DNA of 64,000 nt from Gallionellaceae bacterium (GCA_028714875.1 JAQTLN010000013.1:52380-116379), one strand, 5' to 3'. Numbered from the stretch's first letter, positions 48,267-58,473 are shown. The notes: generated from the sequence alone by a model not told the origin. Numbers and translations are program-made.

Positions 48267-48998
48267 ATGACTACGCTTACGCTTTTCTATATTGGCCTGT
48301 ATTACTTCGCCGCAATCGTGTTGATTGGCGGTGTGGCCTATCGCATTGCCGAGTACAGCCGCACCCCGGCCCCTCTCAAGATTCCCACCACGCCCGCTCC
48401 GACTACCAATAGCGGCGTGGCGATGCGCATGGCGCGCGAAGTCGTGCTGTTCGAGTCCCTGTTCAAGTCCAATAAATGGATCTGGGTCTTTGGCTGGATG
48501 TTCCATGTCGGCCTGGCCATGGTTCTGCTGCGCCATGTGCGCTATTTCCAGGAACCTATGTGGTTCGTGGTCGAGTTTGTCCAGCCCTATGGCAAGTACG
48601 CCAGTTTTGCGATGGTCGCCGGTTTGCTTGGCCTCTGGGCGCGCCGTTTCCTGGTCGACCGTGTGCGTTATATCTCCACCCCATCCGACCACCTGATGCT
48701 GGCGCTCCTGATCGGCATCGGCGCGTCGGGCATGATGATGACTTTCGTCTCCCATACCGACATCGTCGCGCTCAAGGGTTTCGCCCTCGGTCTGGTGACC
48801 TTCGACTGGCAGCCGCTGCCCAATGATGGCCCGCTGCTGGTGCATCTGTCTCTGGTGGCGCTGTTGATGATCATCTTCCCCGTGAGCAAGTTGCTGCACG
48901 CGCCGGGCATCTTCTTTAGCCCGACCCGCAACCAGGCAGACAACCCGCGCGAAACCCGCCTGATCGCCCCTTGGGCGGCGGCGGCCGAGCGTAAGTAA
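48267..48998 (+). CDS. dsrM: DsrM membrane cytochrome b subunit
   Basis: NarI-like membrane protein between dsrC and dsrK. Confidence 0.95.
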   Translation: MTTLTLFYIGLYYFAAIVLIGGVAYRIAEYSRTPAPLKIPTTPAPTTNSGVAMRMAREVVLFESLFKSNKWIWVFGWMFHVGLAMVLLRHVRYFQEPMWFVVEFVQPYGKYASFAMVAGLLGLWARRFLVDRVRYISTPSDHLMLALLIGIGASGMMMTFVSHTDIVALKGFALGLVTFDWQPLPNDGPLLVHLSLVALLMIIFPVSKLLHAPGIFFSPTRNQADNPRETRLIAPWAAAAERK

Positions 48999-49050
48999 GG
49001 ATAAGTCCGGCACCGTCCGAGACAACCAACGAGATACGCAAGGAGCAACT

Positions 49051-50574
49051 GTGGCTGGTCCTGAATTCGAAGTCCCCAAACTGACGGAATACACCGACGT
49101 CCCCAAGATCAAGGAAGGGGCGATGGCACACGTCAAGTCCTTTCCCGCCGCCGAGGGCAGTCAGACCTTTCTGGGCTATCCGTGGACGTTGACCGAGGAT
49201 TGGCAAGAACGCGCGATCAACAAGATGGGCGACTTGCTCGGCAAGTACCGCAGCCTTCGGGTATTCATGGACGCCTGCGTGCATTGCGGCGCCTGTACCG
49301 ACAAGTGCCATTATTTCCTGGGTACGGCTGATCCGAAGAACATGCCGGTTGCTCGCCAGGATCTGATGCGCAAGGTATACCGTCGCTATTTCACCCTTCC
49401 CGGCAAGATCGCCCCGTGGTTGGTGGGCGCGGAAGATCTCACGAAAGAAACCCTGGACGACTGGTACAGCTATTACCACCAGTGTTCCGAGTGCCGTCGC
49501 TGCTCCGTGTTCTGCCCTTACGGCATCGACACGGCTGAAATCACCATGGCCGGCCGAGAGATTCTCAACACGGTGGGCATGGGCCAGAAATATTCCAGCG
49601 AGATACTGACCAAAGTTCAGAAGATCGGTAACAACCTCGGCCTGCCTGGCCCGGCATTGGAAGACACGTTGTTGGGTCTGGAAGAAGACATCGAGCTGGA
49701 TACCGGTGTGCCGGTGAAGATTCCGCTTGATGTAAAAGGCGCGGAAATTCTCCTGATTACACCCTCCGCCGACTTCTTCTCGGAACCGCACGTTGAATCC
49801 CTGATCGGCTACGCCAAGGTATTCCACGCAGCCGGCGCGTCCTGGACACTTTCCACGCACGCGTCCGAGGCAGGCAACTTCGGCCTGTTCAACGGCAACT
49901 ACGAGGTCATGAAGACCGTTGCCATGCGGATTCGCGATGCCGCGCTGGAACTGGGCGTCAAACGCATCATCGTGGGTGAGTGTGGCCATGCCTGGCGTGT
50001 CGCCTATAGCTTCTGGAACACCCTGACCGGTATCGGCTACGGTGGTAACGACCCGTTCTCGATTGAACTGCAAAGCCAGCTCGATTCACGCTACCCGCAG
50101 CCTATGCATATCTGCGAGTACACCTGGGACTTGATCGAGAAGGGCACGCTCAAATTCGACAAGTCGCTGAATGATGATCGCGTCATCACTTTCCACGACT
50201 CCTGTAACGTGGCGCGGGGTTCCCGCATGGGTGATGAACCCGGTGGCCAGTTCACCATCCCACGCAACATCATCCGCGCGGTCGCCAACAATTTTTACGA
50301 TATGGCGCCCGAGACAATCGGAGAGGCGACTTTCTGTTGTGGCGGCGGTGGCGGCGTATTGACCGATGACTTGATCGAGGTGCGTGTGAAGGGTGCTTTG
50401 CCCCGCATGAACGCGTTCAACAATGTGGTGCAGAACAACGGCGTGAATTTCCTGGGCCTGATCTGCGCGATCTGCAAGGCGCAATTCACCAAAGTAATAC
50501 CGTATTACGGATTCGACCGGAGCATGGTCGGCGGCGTGCATCAGCTCGTCAGCACGGCCATCAAGCTGGATTAA
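49051..50574 (+). CDS. dsrK: DsrK, HdrD-like Fe-S protein
   Basis: ACVHCGACTDKCHYF; SECRRCSVFCPYGID; CCGGGGGVLTDD CCG domain. Confidence 0.97.
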   Translation: MAGPEFEVPKLTEYTDVPKIKEGAMAHVKSFPAAEGSQTFLGYPWTLTEDWQERAINKMGDLLGKYRSLRVFMDACVHCGACTDKCHYFLGTADPKNMPVARQDLMRKVYRRYFTLPGKIAPWLVGAEDLTKETLDDWYSYYHQCSECRRCSVFCPYGIDTAEITMAGREILNTVGMGQKYSSEILTKVQKIGNNLGLPGPALEDTLLGLEEDIELDTGVPVKIPLDVKGAEILLITPSADFFSEPHVESLIGYAKVFHAAGASWTLSTHASEAGNFGLFNGNYEVMKTVAMRIRDAALELGVKRIIVGECGHAWRVAYSFWNTLTGIGYGGNDPFSIELQSQLDSRYPQPMHICEYTWDLIEKGTLKFDKSLNDDRVITFHDSCNVARGSRMGDEPGGQFTIPRNIIRAVANNFYDMAPETIGEATFCCGGGGGVLTDDLIEVRVKGALPRMNAFNNVVQNNGVNFLGLICAICKAQFTKVIPYYGFDRSMVGGVHQLVSTAIKLD

Positions 50575-50579
50575 GGGCC

Positions 50580-50598
50580 GCCCGGCCTTGGGCCGGGC
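50580..50598 (+). promoter_or_regulatory. GC-rich hairpin in the dsrK-dsrL spacer
   Basis: gcccggcc ttg ggccgggc; no T-tract. Confidence 0.5.
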
Positions 50599-50677
50599 GC
50601 GCATGGATTAAACACGCGTTGGGCAAGCGTAATGTCAAGCGGTATTGCCGCACGATTCTTGAGATAGGAGAGCGAAG

Positions 50678-52636
50678 ATGTCGGTCACTTCCAAAGACGT
50701 AAAGAAAACTGAGGGCGTTTCGTGGCGTCGTTACAAGGACGGCGAGAAGGAAGGGCAGTACAAGCGCGCCCAGGAAAAGATTTTCCAGGCGAGCTGGAGC
50801 CACAAGTGCCCTGAGTATGTGCATTCCACCCCGCCTTGCCAGGGTTCCTGCCCGGCTGGCGAGGACATCCGGGGCTATCTCAACATCGTTCGCGGCATCG
50901 AGAAGCCCACTGGCGGCCAGAGCTGGCAGGAATACGCGTTCCGTCGTCTCACTAGCGCCAATCCCTTCCCCGCCGTCATGGGCCGTGTCTGCCCGGCTCC
51001 TTGCGAATCCGGCTGCAACCGGAACCAGGTGGAAGAGAACGTCGGTATCAACTCGGTCGAGCACTTCCTCGGTAATTGGGCGCTGGAAAACAACATCGGC
51101 TTCGAGATGCCCGCCACTGAAAGTGGCAAGAAAATCGCGATCATCGGCGGTGGTCCCGCCGGCCTGGCCGCCGCTTACCAGCTGCGTCGCATGGGCCACG
51201 GCTGCACGATATTTGACGACCACGCCGAACTCGGCGGCATGATGCGCTATGGCATCCCCGGCTTCCGCACCCCGCGTCAGGTTCTAGACGGCGAGATCAA
51301 GCGCATCATCGACATGGGTGTCGAGACGCGTCTGAACACCCGTATCGGCACCGACATCAGCATGGAGCAGATCGAGAAAGACTACGATGCCGTGCTGATC
51401 GCTCTGGGTGCCCAAGGTGGTCGTACTCTGCCGGTTGATGGCGCGGATGCCCCCAACTGCGTTCCCGCCACCGCTTTCCTGCGCGCCTTCAACGAAGGCC
51501 GCCTACAGCATGTCGGCAACAAGATCGTGGTTATCGGTGGTGGTGACACCTCCATCGACGTGGCAACCGTCGCCCGTCGCCTGGGCAAGGTCACCAATGC
51601 CTCCACCACTGATCTGCCGGAAATGGTTCTGGCTGGCCATACCGCGCACGACGTCGCCAGCATTTCCGCTCGTATGGGTGTTGAAGTGGTGCTGATTTCC
51701 CGCGCCACCATCGACAAGATGGCCGCCAACAAGCACGAAGTCGAGCAGGCCAAAGCCGAAGGCATCGAAATCATCGGTGGCGTGACGCCTATCGCCGTGA
51801 TCAAGGATGCTTCCGGCCGTGCCACCGCCCTGCGTGTGGCCGAATTCGAGATGGTCGGCAAGGAAACCAAGATCAAGGAAGGCACCGAATTCGACATCAC
51901 CGGTGACCTGATCGTGTCCGCCATTGGTCAGGCCGTCGACTTCACGGGTCTGGAAAGCTTCAACAACAACAATGGCCTGATCCGCGCCGACAAGAACTAC
52001 CGTTTCCCCAACAAACCGAACATCTTCGTTGCCGGCGACGTGATCCGCCCGCACCTGCTGACTACCGCTATCGGCCATGCCCGCATCTGCGCCGATGGTA
52101 TCGACGCCTTCCTGAAGGGCGAGGAGCTGGATCGTCGTCCCAAGGTTGACGTGGCGCACTGGGATCAGGTGCGCAAGTGGGTCGAAACCGGCCATGAGTA
52201 CAAGGAACACCACGGCCAGGTAACGGGCAGCGACTCCTGGAAGGACGTTCTGCACAACTTCGACGACCGCTCCGGCCGCTACGTGATTCCGTCCACCGAA
52301 ATGTTCCTCGGCCACTTCCTGAACGTCCCGCGCAATCAGCGTGGCGTGACCACGCTGGACAAGGACTCCGCCCTGGGCAACTTCGAAGATCGACTGCACG
52401 CCCTGGACGAGAAGCAGACCGTCGCGGAAGCCAAGCGCTGCATGTCCTGTGGCCTCTGCTTCGAGTGCGACAACTGCGTGATCTATTGCCCGCAGGTTGC
52501 AGTTTTCAAGGTCAAGAAGAAAGACAACCCCACCACCGGCCGTTATGTGGATACCGACTACACCAAGTGCATCGGATGTCACATTTGTGCCGAAGTGTGC
52601 CCGACCGGCTACATTCTCATGGGCATGGGCGAGTAA
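50678..52636 (+). CDS. dsrL: DsrL, NAD(P)H:acceptor oxidoreductase (GltD-like with C-terminal ferredoxin)
   Basis: IAIIGGGPAGLAAAYQLRRMGHG; CMSCGLCFECDNCVIYCPQ...CIGCHICAEVCPTGY. Confidence 0.97.
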   Translation: MSVTSKDVKKTEGVSWRRYKDGEKEGQYKRAQEKIFQASWSHKCPEYVHSTPPCQGSCPAGEDIRGYLNIVRGIEKPTGGQSWQEYAFRRLTSANPFPAVMGRVCPAPCESGCNRNQVEENVGINSVEHFLGNWALENNIGFEMPATESGKKIAIIGGGPAGLAAAYQLRRMGHGCTIFDDHAELGGMMRYGIPGFRTPRQVLDGEIKRIIDMGVETRLNTRIGTDISMEQIEKDYDAVLIALGAQGGRTLPVDGADAPNCVPATAFLRAFNEGRLQHVGNKIVVIGGGDTSIDVATVARRLGKVTNASTTDLPEMVLAGHTAHDVASISARMGVEVVLISRATIDKMAANKHEVEQAKAEGIEIIGGVTPIAVIKDASGRATALRVAEFEMVGKETKIKEGTEFDITGDLIVSAIGQAVDFTGLESFNNNNGLIRADKNYRFPNKPNIFVAGDVIRPHLLTTAIGHARICADGIDAFLKGEELDRRPKVDVAHWDQVRKWVETGHEYKEHHGQVTGSDSWKDVLHNFDDRSGRYVIPSTEMFLGHFLNVPRNQRGVTTLDKDSALGNFEDRLHALDEKQTVAEAKRCMSCGLCFECDNCVIYCPQVAVFKVKKKDNPTTGRYVDTDYTKCIGCHICAEVCPTGYILMGMGE

Positions 52637-52642
52637 ATAAGG

Positions 52643-53110
52643 ATGAATGGCATGGCGAGAGTGGCCAACCTGCCCGGTCTGGGCAAATGGTTCCGCCTCG
52701 CCGTCTGCCTTGGCGCGGTGGCCTTCATGGCCATCCCGTCGATGCAGGCGGTGGCGGGAGTCGATCTGCCCAAGCTGGAACACGGCAAGGGCGACAAGTG
52801 TGTAGACGAGGAGGACTATATCCGTCGTAACCACCCTGATCTGCTCAAACACCATCGTGACGACACGTTGCGCAAGGGCATCCGCACGACGAAGTACAGT
52901 CTGAGGAAATGCGTGGAATGTCACGCGGGCAGCAAAACCGGCAGCGTGGCCTCCTCCAAGGAAGACTTCTGCGTTGCCTGCCACAGCTACGCCGGCGTCA
53001 AGCTGGACTGTTGGGACTGCCATGCCACCAAACCGGGCAAGCGCCCTGTCAATCAGACCGCGCAACCCTCGTTATCTCCTCTCATGCCCTCCCACGGAGG
53101 CAGCCAATGA
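52643..53110 (+). CDS. dsrJ: DsrJ triheme cytochrome c
   Basis: Signal peptide/TM plus CVECH, CVACH and CWDCH heme motifs. Confidence 0.96.
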   Translation: MNGMARVANLPGLGKWFRLAVCLGAVAFMAIPSMQAVAGVDLPKLEHGKGDKCVDEEDYIRRNHPDLLKHHRDDTLRKGIRTTKYSLRKCVECHAGSKTGSVASSKEDFCVACHSYAGVKLDCWDCHATKPGKRPVNQTAQPSLSPLMPSHGGSQ

Positions 53111-53850
53111 GTGATTCCATGAACACCAAGCAAGAAGACCGTCGCGAGTTTCTCAAAGCGGGTGCTCTGGTCGCCGGCGTCACACTCGGCCCCGGCGTGC
53201 TGTTCTATGGCGTGGCGCATAGCCGCGCGCCCGAAGAGGGCGCTTCCAGCAATCAACGTTGGGGCATGTTGATCGACACCACCAAGTGTGGCGACGGTTG
53301 TAATGACTGCGTCACCGCCTGCAACACGGAAAATGGCCTCTCCGGCCACACTGGCCCGCAGGATAGCCAGTGGATACGCAAGGTGGACATCAAGGATCTG
53401 CGCACCGGCTACGTGCAAAGCCTCCCCATGATGTGCCAGCACTGCGAGAACCCGCCGTGTGTGGATGTTTGCCCGACCGGCGCTTCGATGAAGCGTGCCG
53501 ACGGCATCGTTCTGGTCGATCGTCATAGCTGTATCGGCTGTCGCTACTGCATGATGGCCTGCCCGTACAAGGCGCGCTCGTTCGTGCACGAACCGCTCAC
53601 CGACCAGAACCCGGAAGTTCCACGCGGTAAGGGCTGCGTCGAATCCTGCACCTTCTGCGTGCAACGCGTGGATCGTGGCGAGCAGCCGGCCTGTGTTGAG
53701 GCATGTGACGCCAAGGGCCACAAGGCGATGATATTCGGCGACCTCAAGGATCCGGAAAGCGAGGTTTCCAAGGCGCTCAAGTCCACCGACAGTGTTGAGG
53801 TCAGAGCCGATCTGGCACTCAATACCGGCGTTCGTTACCAAGGGATTTAA
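53107..53850 (+). CDS. dsrO: DsrO periplasmic Fe-S protein
   Basis: RREFLKAGALVAG signal peptide; multiple 4Fe-4S Cys motifs. Confidence 0.96.
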   Translation: MSDSMNTKQEDRREFLKAGALVAGVTLGPGVLFYGVAHSRAPEEGASSNQRWGMLIDTTKCGDGCNDCVTACNTENGLSGHTGPQDSQWIRKVDIKDLRTGYVQSLPMMCQHCENPPCVDVCPTGASMKRADGIVLVDRHSCIGCRYCMMACPYKARSFVHEPLTDQNPEVPRGKGCVESCTFCVQRVDRGEQPACVEACDAKGHKAMIFGDLKDPESEVSKALKSTDSVEVRADLALNTGVRYQGI

Positions 53851-53853
53851 GAC

Positions 53854-55071
53854 ATGGCACAGCAACTCTGCATCAACCAAGGCGAGTGCCGCACCGGGCA
53901 GTTCATTTCCCTGCTCGCGTTAGGCGGACTGGTGATTCTCGGCGCGCTGTATGCCTTTTTTACCCTGGAGCACCATGGTCACATCCTCACCGGGATGACC
54001 AACCAGATCGTCTGGGGCCTGCCGCACGTGTTCGCGGTGTTCCTGATCGTCGCCGCCTCCGGCGCGCTCAACGTGGCATCCATTGGGTCGGTGTTCGGCA
54101 AACAGGTCTACAAATCCCGCGCGCCGCTATCCGGCATGCTGGCACTGGCGTTGCTGGCGGGTGGACTGGCTGTGCTGGTGCTCGATCTGGGTCGTCCGGA
54201 TCGCCTGATCGTGGCCATGACCCACTACAACTTCAAGTCCATCTTTGCCTGGAACATGATCTTCTACAACGGCTTCTTCGCCATTGTCGGTCTGTACCTG
54301 ATTACCCTGATGGATCGCCGTCTGAAGATGTGGTCGAAACCGGTTGGTTATATGGCGTTCTTCTGGCGCTTGTCGCTGACCACCGCCACCGGCTCCATCT
54401 TCGGCTTCCTGGTGGCCCGCGCGGGATATAACTCCGCGTTGATCGCGCCGATGTTCGTCATCATGTCGTTTGCTTACGGTCTGGCGGTTTTCATGGTGGT
54501 GCAATCGTCCATGTATCGCTGGAATGGCATCAAGCTGGACGAGGGCGTCCGCCGTCGCATGAAGAACCTGCTCGCGGTTTTCGTGGGCGCGTCGCTGTAC
54601 TTCACCGTCGTGTTCCACCTGACCAACCTGTATTTCGCCAAGCAGTGGGAATTCGAGCGCTTCATCCTGCTGGACGGTGGCATCTACACCACGGTGTTCT
54701 GGGTGGGCCAGGTAATTATTGGCGGCATCGTGCCTCTGATTCTCCTGTTCATGCCTCGCTCCAAGGATGCGCAGAGCATGTGTTTCTGCTTCCTGGCGCC
54801 GTTGCTCGTCATTCTTGGCGGTATCGCGCAGATGTACGTCACCATTGTTGGTGGTCAGGCATTCCCGTTAGTCATATTCCCCGGCCATGAAGTCCAGAGC
54901 AGCTTCTATGACGGTATTGTCAATGCCTACAGCCCAAGTGTTTACGAGTGGTTGCTGGGTATGGGTGGGGTCGGCATCACCTTTGTGCTGACTGTGGTTG
55001 CCGTTCGTGTATTCAAGTTCATGCCGCAGGATGATTTCCAGACCCTGCAGTCGCGCAGAAGCACGGACTGA
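53854..55071 (+). CDS. dsrP: DsrP NrfD-family membrane protein
   Basis: Polytopic NrfD/PsrC-like; follows dsrO. Confidence 0.96.
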   Translation: MAQQLCINQGECRTGQFISLLALGGLVILGALYAFFTLEHHGHILTGMTNQIVWGLPHVFAVFLIVAASGALNVASIGSVFGKQVYKSRAPLSGMLALALLAGGLAVLVLDLGRPDRLIVAMTHYNFKSIFAWNMIFYNGFFAIVGLYLITLMDRRLKMWSKPVGYMAFFWRLSLTTATGSIFGFLVARAGYNSALIAPMFVIMSFAYGLAVFMVVQSSMYRWNGIKLDEGVRRRMKNLLAVFVGASLYFTVVFHLTNLYFAKQWEFERFILLDGGIYTTVFWVGQVIIGGIVPLILLFMPRSKDAQSMCFCFLAPLLVILGGIAQMYVTIVGGQAFPLVIFPGHEVQSSFYDGIVNAYSPSVYEWLLGMGGVGITFVLTVVAVRVFKFMPQDDFQTLQSRRSTD

Positions 55072-55091
55072 ACAAGCCAGCGCCTGTTATC

Positions 55092-55126
55092 GCAAAAAGC
55101 CGACAAGATTAGTCGGCTTTTTGCTT
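55092..55126 (+). terminator. Rho-independent terminator between dsrP and dsrN
   Basis: gcaaaaagccgac / gtcggctttttgc stem-loop. Confidence 0.8.
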
Positions 55127-55147
55127 TCACGCCGGTAAAATCTCGCC

Positions 55148-56524
55148 ATGCCTCACCTCTACCTCTCCGCCGCCCACAAATCTTCGGGTAAAACCACGCT
55201 TACCTTGGGTCTCTGCCGAGCACTGCGCAATCGTGGCTTGAAGGTGCAGGCATTCAAGAAAGGGCCGGACTATATCGATCCGATCTGGCATGGCCTGGCG
55301 GCCGGGCGCCCCAGCTACAACCTCGACTTCCACATGATGCGCGAGGCCGAGATCGAGGCCTTGTTCGCGCGCCATGCCGGGGAGGTGGACGTCAGCCTGA
55401 TCGAAGGTAACAAGGGGCTTTACGACGGCATGGATGTGGAAGGCTCCAACAGCAACGCCGCGCTGGCCAAACTTCTGGGAGCGCCGGTGGTGCTGGTACT
55501 CGACACCATAGGCATGACGCGCGGCATCGCGCCTCTGATCCTCGGTTACAAGGCCTTTGATCCGGCGGTGAACATCGCCGGCGTCATTCTTAACAAGGTG
55601 GGTGGGCCGCGCCATGAAGGCAAGTTGCGCGAGGTCATTACTCGCTATACCGATGTGCCGGTCCTGGGTGTGGTCTACAAGAGCGAGCAAATGGCCATCG
55701 CCGAGCGCCACCTTGGACTGGTGCCGGGGAACGAGGCGGTGGAGGCGGATGCCCGCGTCGAAGCCATTGCCAGCCTGGTTGCCGCGCAGGTGGATATCGA
55801 CCGTCTGCTGGAGATCGCCGCGCAGGCCAACGCGCCTCGCCCGCCACAGGCGAAACGGATGGGGCAGGGCGGACCGCGTATCGCCTATGCGCACGATCGT
55901 GCTTTCGGTTTCTACTACCAGGAAGACCTCGACACCCTGTTGGACGCCGGAGTCGATCTGGTGCCCTTGAATACACTACTGGACACACGCTTGCCCGACG
56001 TGGATGGCCTCTTGTTGGGCGGTGGTTTTCCCGAGATGTTCATCGAGGCACTGGCGGCCAATAGCAGCCTGCGCGATGACATCGCCCGCCAGATCGAAGC
56101 CGGACTACCGGTCTATGCCGAGTGCGGCGGCCTGATGTTTCTGGCGCGCTCGCTTCGCTGGGGTGAAAGGCGGGGTGAGATGGTCGGCGTCTTGCCCGGT
56201 GACGTGGTCATGACCGATCGCCCCGTCGGCCGCGGTTACGCGGAACTGGAGGAAACGGCGGATGCGCCCTGGACCCCTCGCTCTGAAACGATACCCGCGC
56301 ACGAATTTCATTACTCGCACTTGGAAAACCTGCCCAGCGGCCTCAACTACGCTTACCGCGTGAAACGTGGACACGGCATGGACGGGCAGCGTGATGGTTA
56401 TGTCTATCGCAATCTGCTCGCCGCCTACTGCCATCGACGCGGTTCCGGCGAACGCGGCTGGATTGCGCCTTTCCTGGAGAAAGTGCGTGTGTACTCCCGC
56501 TCCCTCAATCGCTTGGCTGCTTGA
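55148..56524 (+). CDS. dsrN: DsrN, cobyrinate a,c-diamide synthase-like (siroheme amidation)
   Basis: SAAHKSSGKTTLTLGLCRALRNRGLKVQAFKKGPDYIDP; PVYAECGGLMFL glutaminase motif. Confidence 0.93.
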   Translation: MPHLYLSAAHKSSGKTTLTLGLCRALRNRGLKVQAFKKGPDYIDPIWHGLAAGRPSYNLDFHMMREAEIEALFARHAGEVDVSLIEGNKGLYDGMDVEGSNSNAALAKLLGAPVVLVLDTIGMTRGIAPLILGYKAFDPAVNIAGVILNKVGGPRHEGKLREVITRYTDVPVLGVVYKSEQMAIAERHLGLVPGNEAVEADARVEAIASLVAAQVDIDRLLEIAAQANAPRPPQAKRMGQGGPRIAYAHDRAFGFYYQEDLDTLLDAGVDLVPLNTLLDTRLPDVDGLLLGGGFPEMFIEALAANSSLRDDIARQIEAGLPVYAECGGLMFLARSLRWGERRGEMVGVLPGDVVMTDRPVGRGYAELEETADAPWTPRSETIPAHEFHYSHLENLPSGLNYAYRVKRGHGMDGQRDGYVYRNLLAAYCHRRGSGERGWIAPFLEKVRVYSRSLNRLAA

Positions 56525-56586
56525 CGGCCCTTGGCCTGACGCTTCTTAACCTGGGGTACGGCCCCGCTACTGTAAGGAAACGAATC

Positions 56587-56955
56587 ATGATCAGTTTGAC
56601 CAAAGAAGCCGCCGCGCAAGTTCGCGCCTCCGCGCAAGAAGGCGGAGCCGACAATATGGCGCTGCGTATCGCCGCCCGCGTCAACCAAGCCGGCATGCTG
56701 GAGTTCGGCATGGGCTTCGACGACGAGCGCAGCAACGACACCATCGTCGACTCGTGGGGTGTGACCCTGCTGGTCAACGCCGAAAGCGCGGCGATGCTGG
56801 ACGACGTTACCGTCGACTTTTCCGAGGTGTCTCCCGGTGAACACCGTTTTGTATTCATGAAGGCCAGCGCCCAGGAAGGCGGTTGCAGCACAGGCGCCAG
56901 CAACAGCGGCGGTGGCTGCGGCGGTTGCGGTAGTGGCGGTGGTTGCGGCTCTTGA
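56587..56955 (+). CDS. dsrR: DsrR, A-type (IscA-like) protein with Gly/Cys-rich tail
   Basis: MISLTKEAAAQVRASAQEGGADNMALRIAARVNQAGMLEFGMGFDDE; tail CSTGASNSGGGCGGCGSGGGCGS; follows dsrN. Confidence 0.9.
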   Translation: MISLTKEAAAQVRASAQEGGADNMALRIAARVNQAGMLEFGMGFDDERSNDTIVDSWGVTLLVNAESAAMLDDVTVDFSEVSPGEHRFVFMKASAQEGGCSTGASNSGGGCGGCGSGGGCGS

Positions 56956-57024
56956 ACAACCCTATTCGGTTGGGAGCGCTCCGCTTTTCCCAACCTGCCC
57001 CAAGCAACTTTTAACTGGTTCGCA

Positions 57025-58464
57025 ATGGACTACTTACCGATTTTCCTCGACCTGCGTGGTCGCAAGGGCCTGGTGGTGGGCGGTGGTGACACCGCCGCGC
57101 GCAAGGCGTCGCTTATGCTCAATGCCGGCGCCTGGGTGCACGCGGTTTCGCCCGCGCCGCTGTCGGATGCCTTCAAGGAGCTGGCCGGAAGCGATCGCCT
57201 GGTCCCTATCGAAGCCGACTTTCAGGAAAAGCATCTGGACGGCGTGGATGTGGTGTTCGCCGCCAGTGACGACGACAGCCTGAACAAGGCCGTGCATGAC
57301 GCCGCGCGTGCCCGTCATATCCCGGTGAACGTGGTGGACAAGCCCGAGGTGTGCTCCTTCATCATGCCTTCCATCATCGACCGTTCGCCGGTGATGGTGG
57401 CGGTGTCCAGCGGCGGCGAAGCGCCGGTGCTCTCGCGCCTACTGCGCGCCCGCCTGGAAACCCTGATTCCCGCCGGTTACGGCCGCCTCGCCGCCATCGC
57501 CGGTCGTTTCAAGAAGTCGGTGCGCGGCAAGTTCGGGACCACCGAGCAGCGACGCAAATTCTGGGAAAAGGCTTTTCTTTCGCCGATCGCGGAAATGGTG
57601 TTCGCCGGCCGTGAACAGGAAGCCGAGGCCAGCCTCCAGGCCATGCTGGATGCCACGGGCACCGCGCCGGATACCGGCGAGGTCTATCTGGTCGGCGCCG
57701 GCCCCGGCAACCCTGATCTGCTTACCTTCCGCGCCTTGCGTCTGATGCAGCAGGCCGATGTGGTGGTCTACGACCGTCTGGTTTCGCCGCCCATACTCGA
57801 CATGTGCCGGCGCGACGCCGACCGCTTCTATGTCGGCAAGGAGCGTGACAACCACGCCGTGCCGCAGGACGAAATCAACATGGTGCTGGTGCGTCTGGCC
57901 AAGGAAGGCAAACGGGTGCTGCGCCTGAAAGGCGGCGACCCGTTCATCTTTGGTCGCGGTGGCGAGGAAATCGAAACCTTGCGCGAGCATGGTGTGCCGT
58001 TCCAGGTGGTGCCGGCGGTGACGGCCGCGGCGGGCGTGGCCGCCTATGCCGGTATTCCACTCACTCACCGCGACCATGCTCAGGCACTTGTCCTGGTTAC
58101 CGGCCATCTCAAGGACGGCAGCATGGACCTGGATTGGGACATGCTTTGCCGTCCGCGCCAGACCATCGTCATCTACATGGGCCTGAAAGGACTGGTAACG
58201 CTGTGCGATGAGATGAAAAAGCACGGCATGCCAGCCGATACCCCCGCCGCCATCGTGCAGCAAGGCACCACGCTGAACCAGAAGACGGTTACCGGCACGC
58301 TGGACACTTTGCCGACGCTGGCGGCCAAGGCCGAACTGAAGCCACCGACCCTGATCATCATCGGCAGCGTGGTCAGCTTGCATGCCAAGCTCAACTGGTT
58401 CAATCCGGAACCGGCCGCGGACGACCACTGGCATACCCCGCTGGATCGGCCGGCGAGCATGTAG
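57025..58464 (+). CDS. cysG: Siroheme synthase (trifunctional CysG)
   Basis: MDYLPIFLDLRGRKGLVVGGGDTAARKA; VYLVGAGPGNPDLLTFRALRLMQQADVVVYDRLV. Confidence 0.97.
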   Translation: MDYLPIFLDLRGRKGLVVGGGDTAARKASLMLNAGAWVHAVSPAPLSDAFKELAGSDRLVPIEADFQEKHLDGVDVVFAASDDDSLNKAVHDAARARHIPVNVVDKPEVCSFIMPSIIDRSPVMVAVSSGGEAPVLSRLLRARLETLIPAGYGRLAAIAGRFKKSVRGKFGTTEQRRKFWEKAFLSPIAEMVFAGREQEAEASLQAMLDATGTAPDTGEVYLVGAGPGNPDLLTFRALRLMQQADVVVYDRLVSPPILDMCRRDADRFYVGKERDNHAVPQDEINMVLVRLAKEGKRVLRLKGGDPFIFGRGGEEIETLREHGVPFQVVPAVTAAAGVAAYAGIPLTHRDHAQALVLVTGHLKDGSMDLDWDMLCRPRQTIVIYMGLKGLVTLCDEMKKHGMPADTPAAIVQQGTTLNQKTVTGTLDTLPTLAAKAELKPPTLIIIGSVVSLHAKLNWFNPEPAADDHWHTPLDRPASM

Positions 58465-58473
58465 CGCCTTTCT

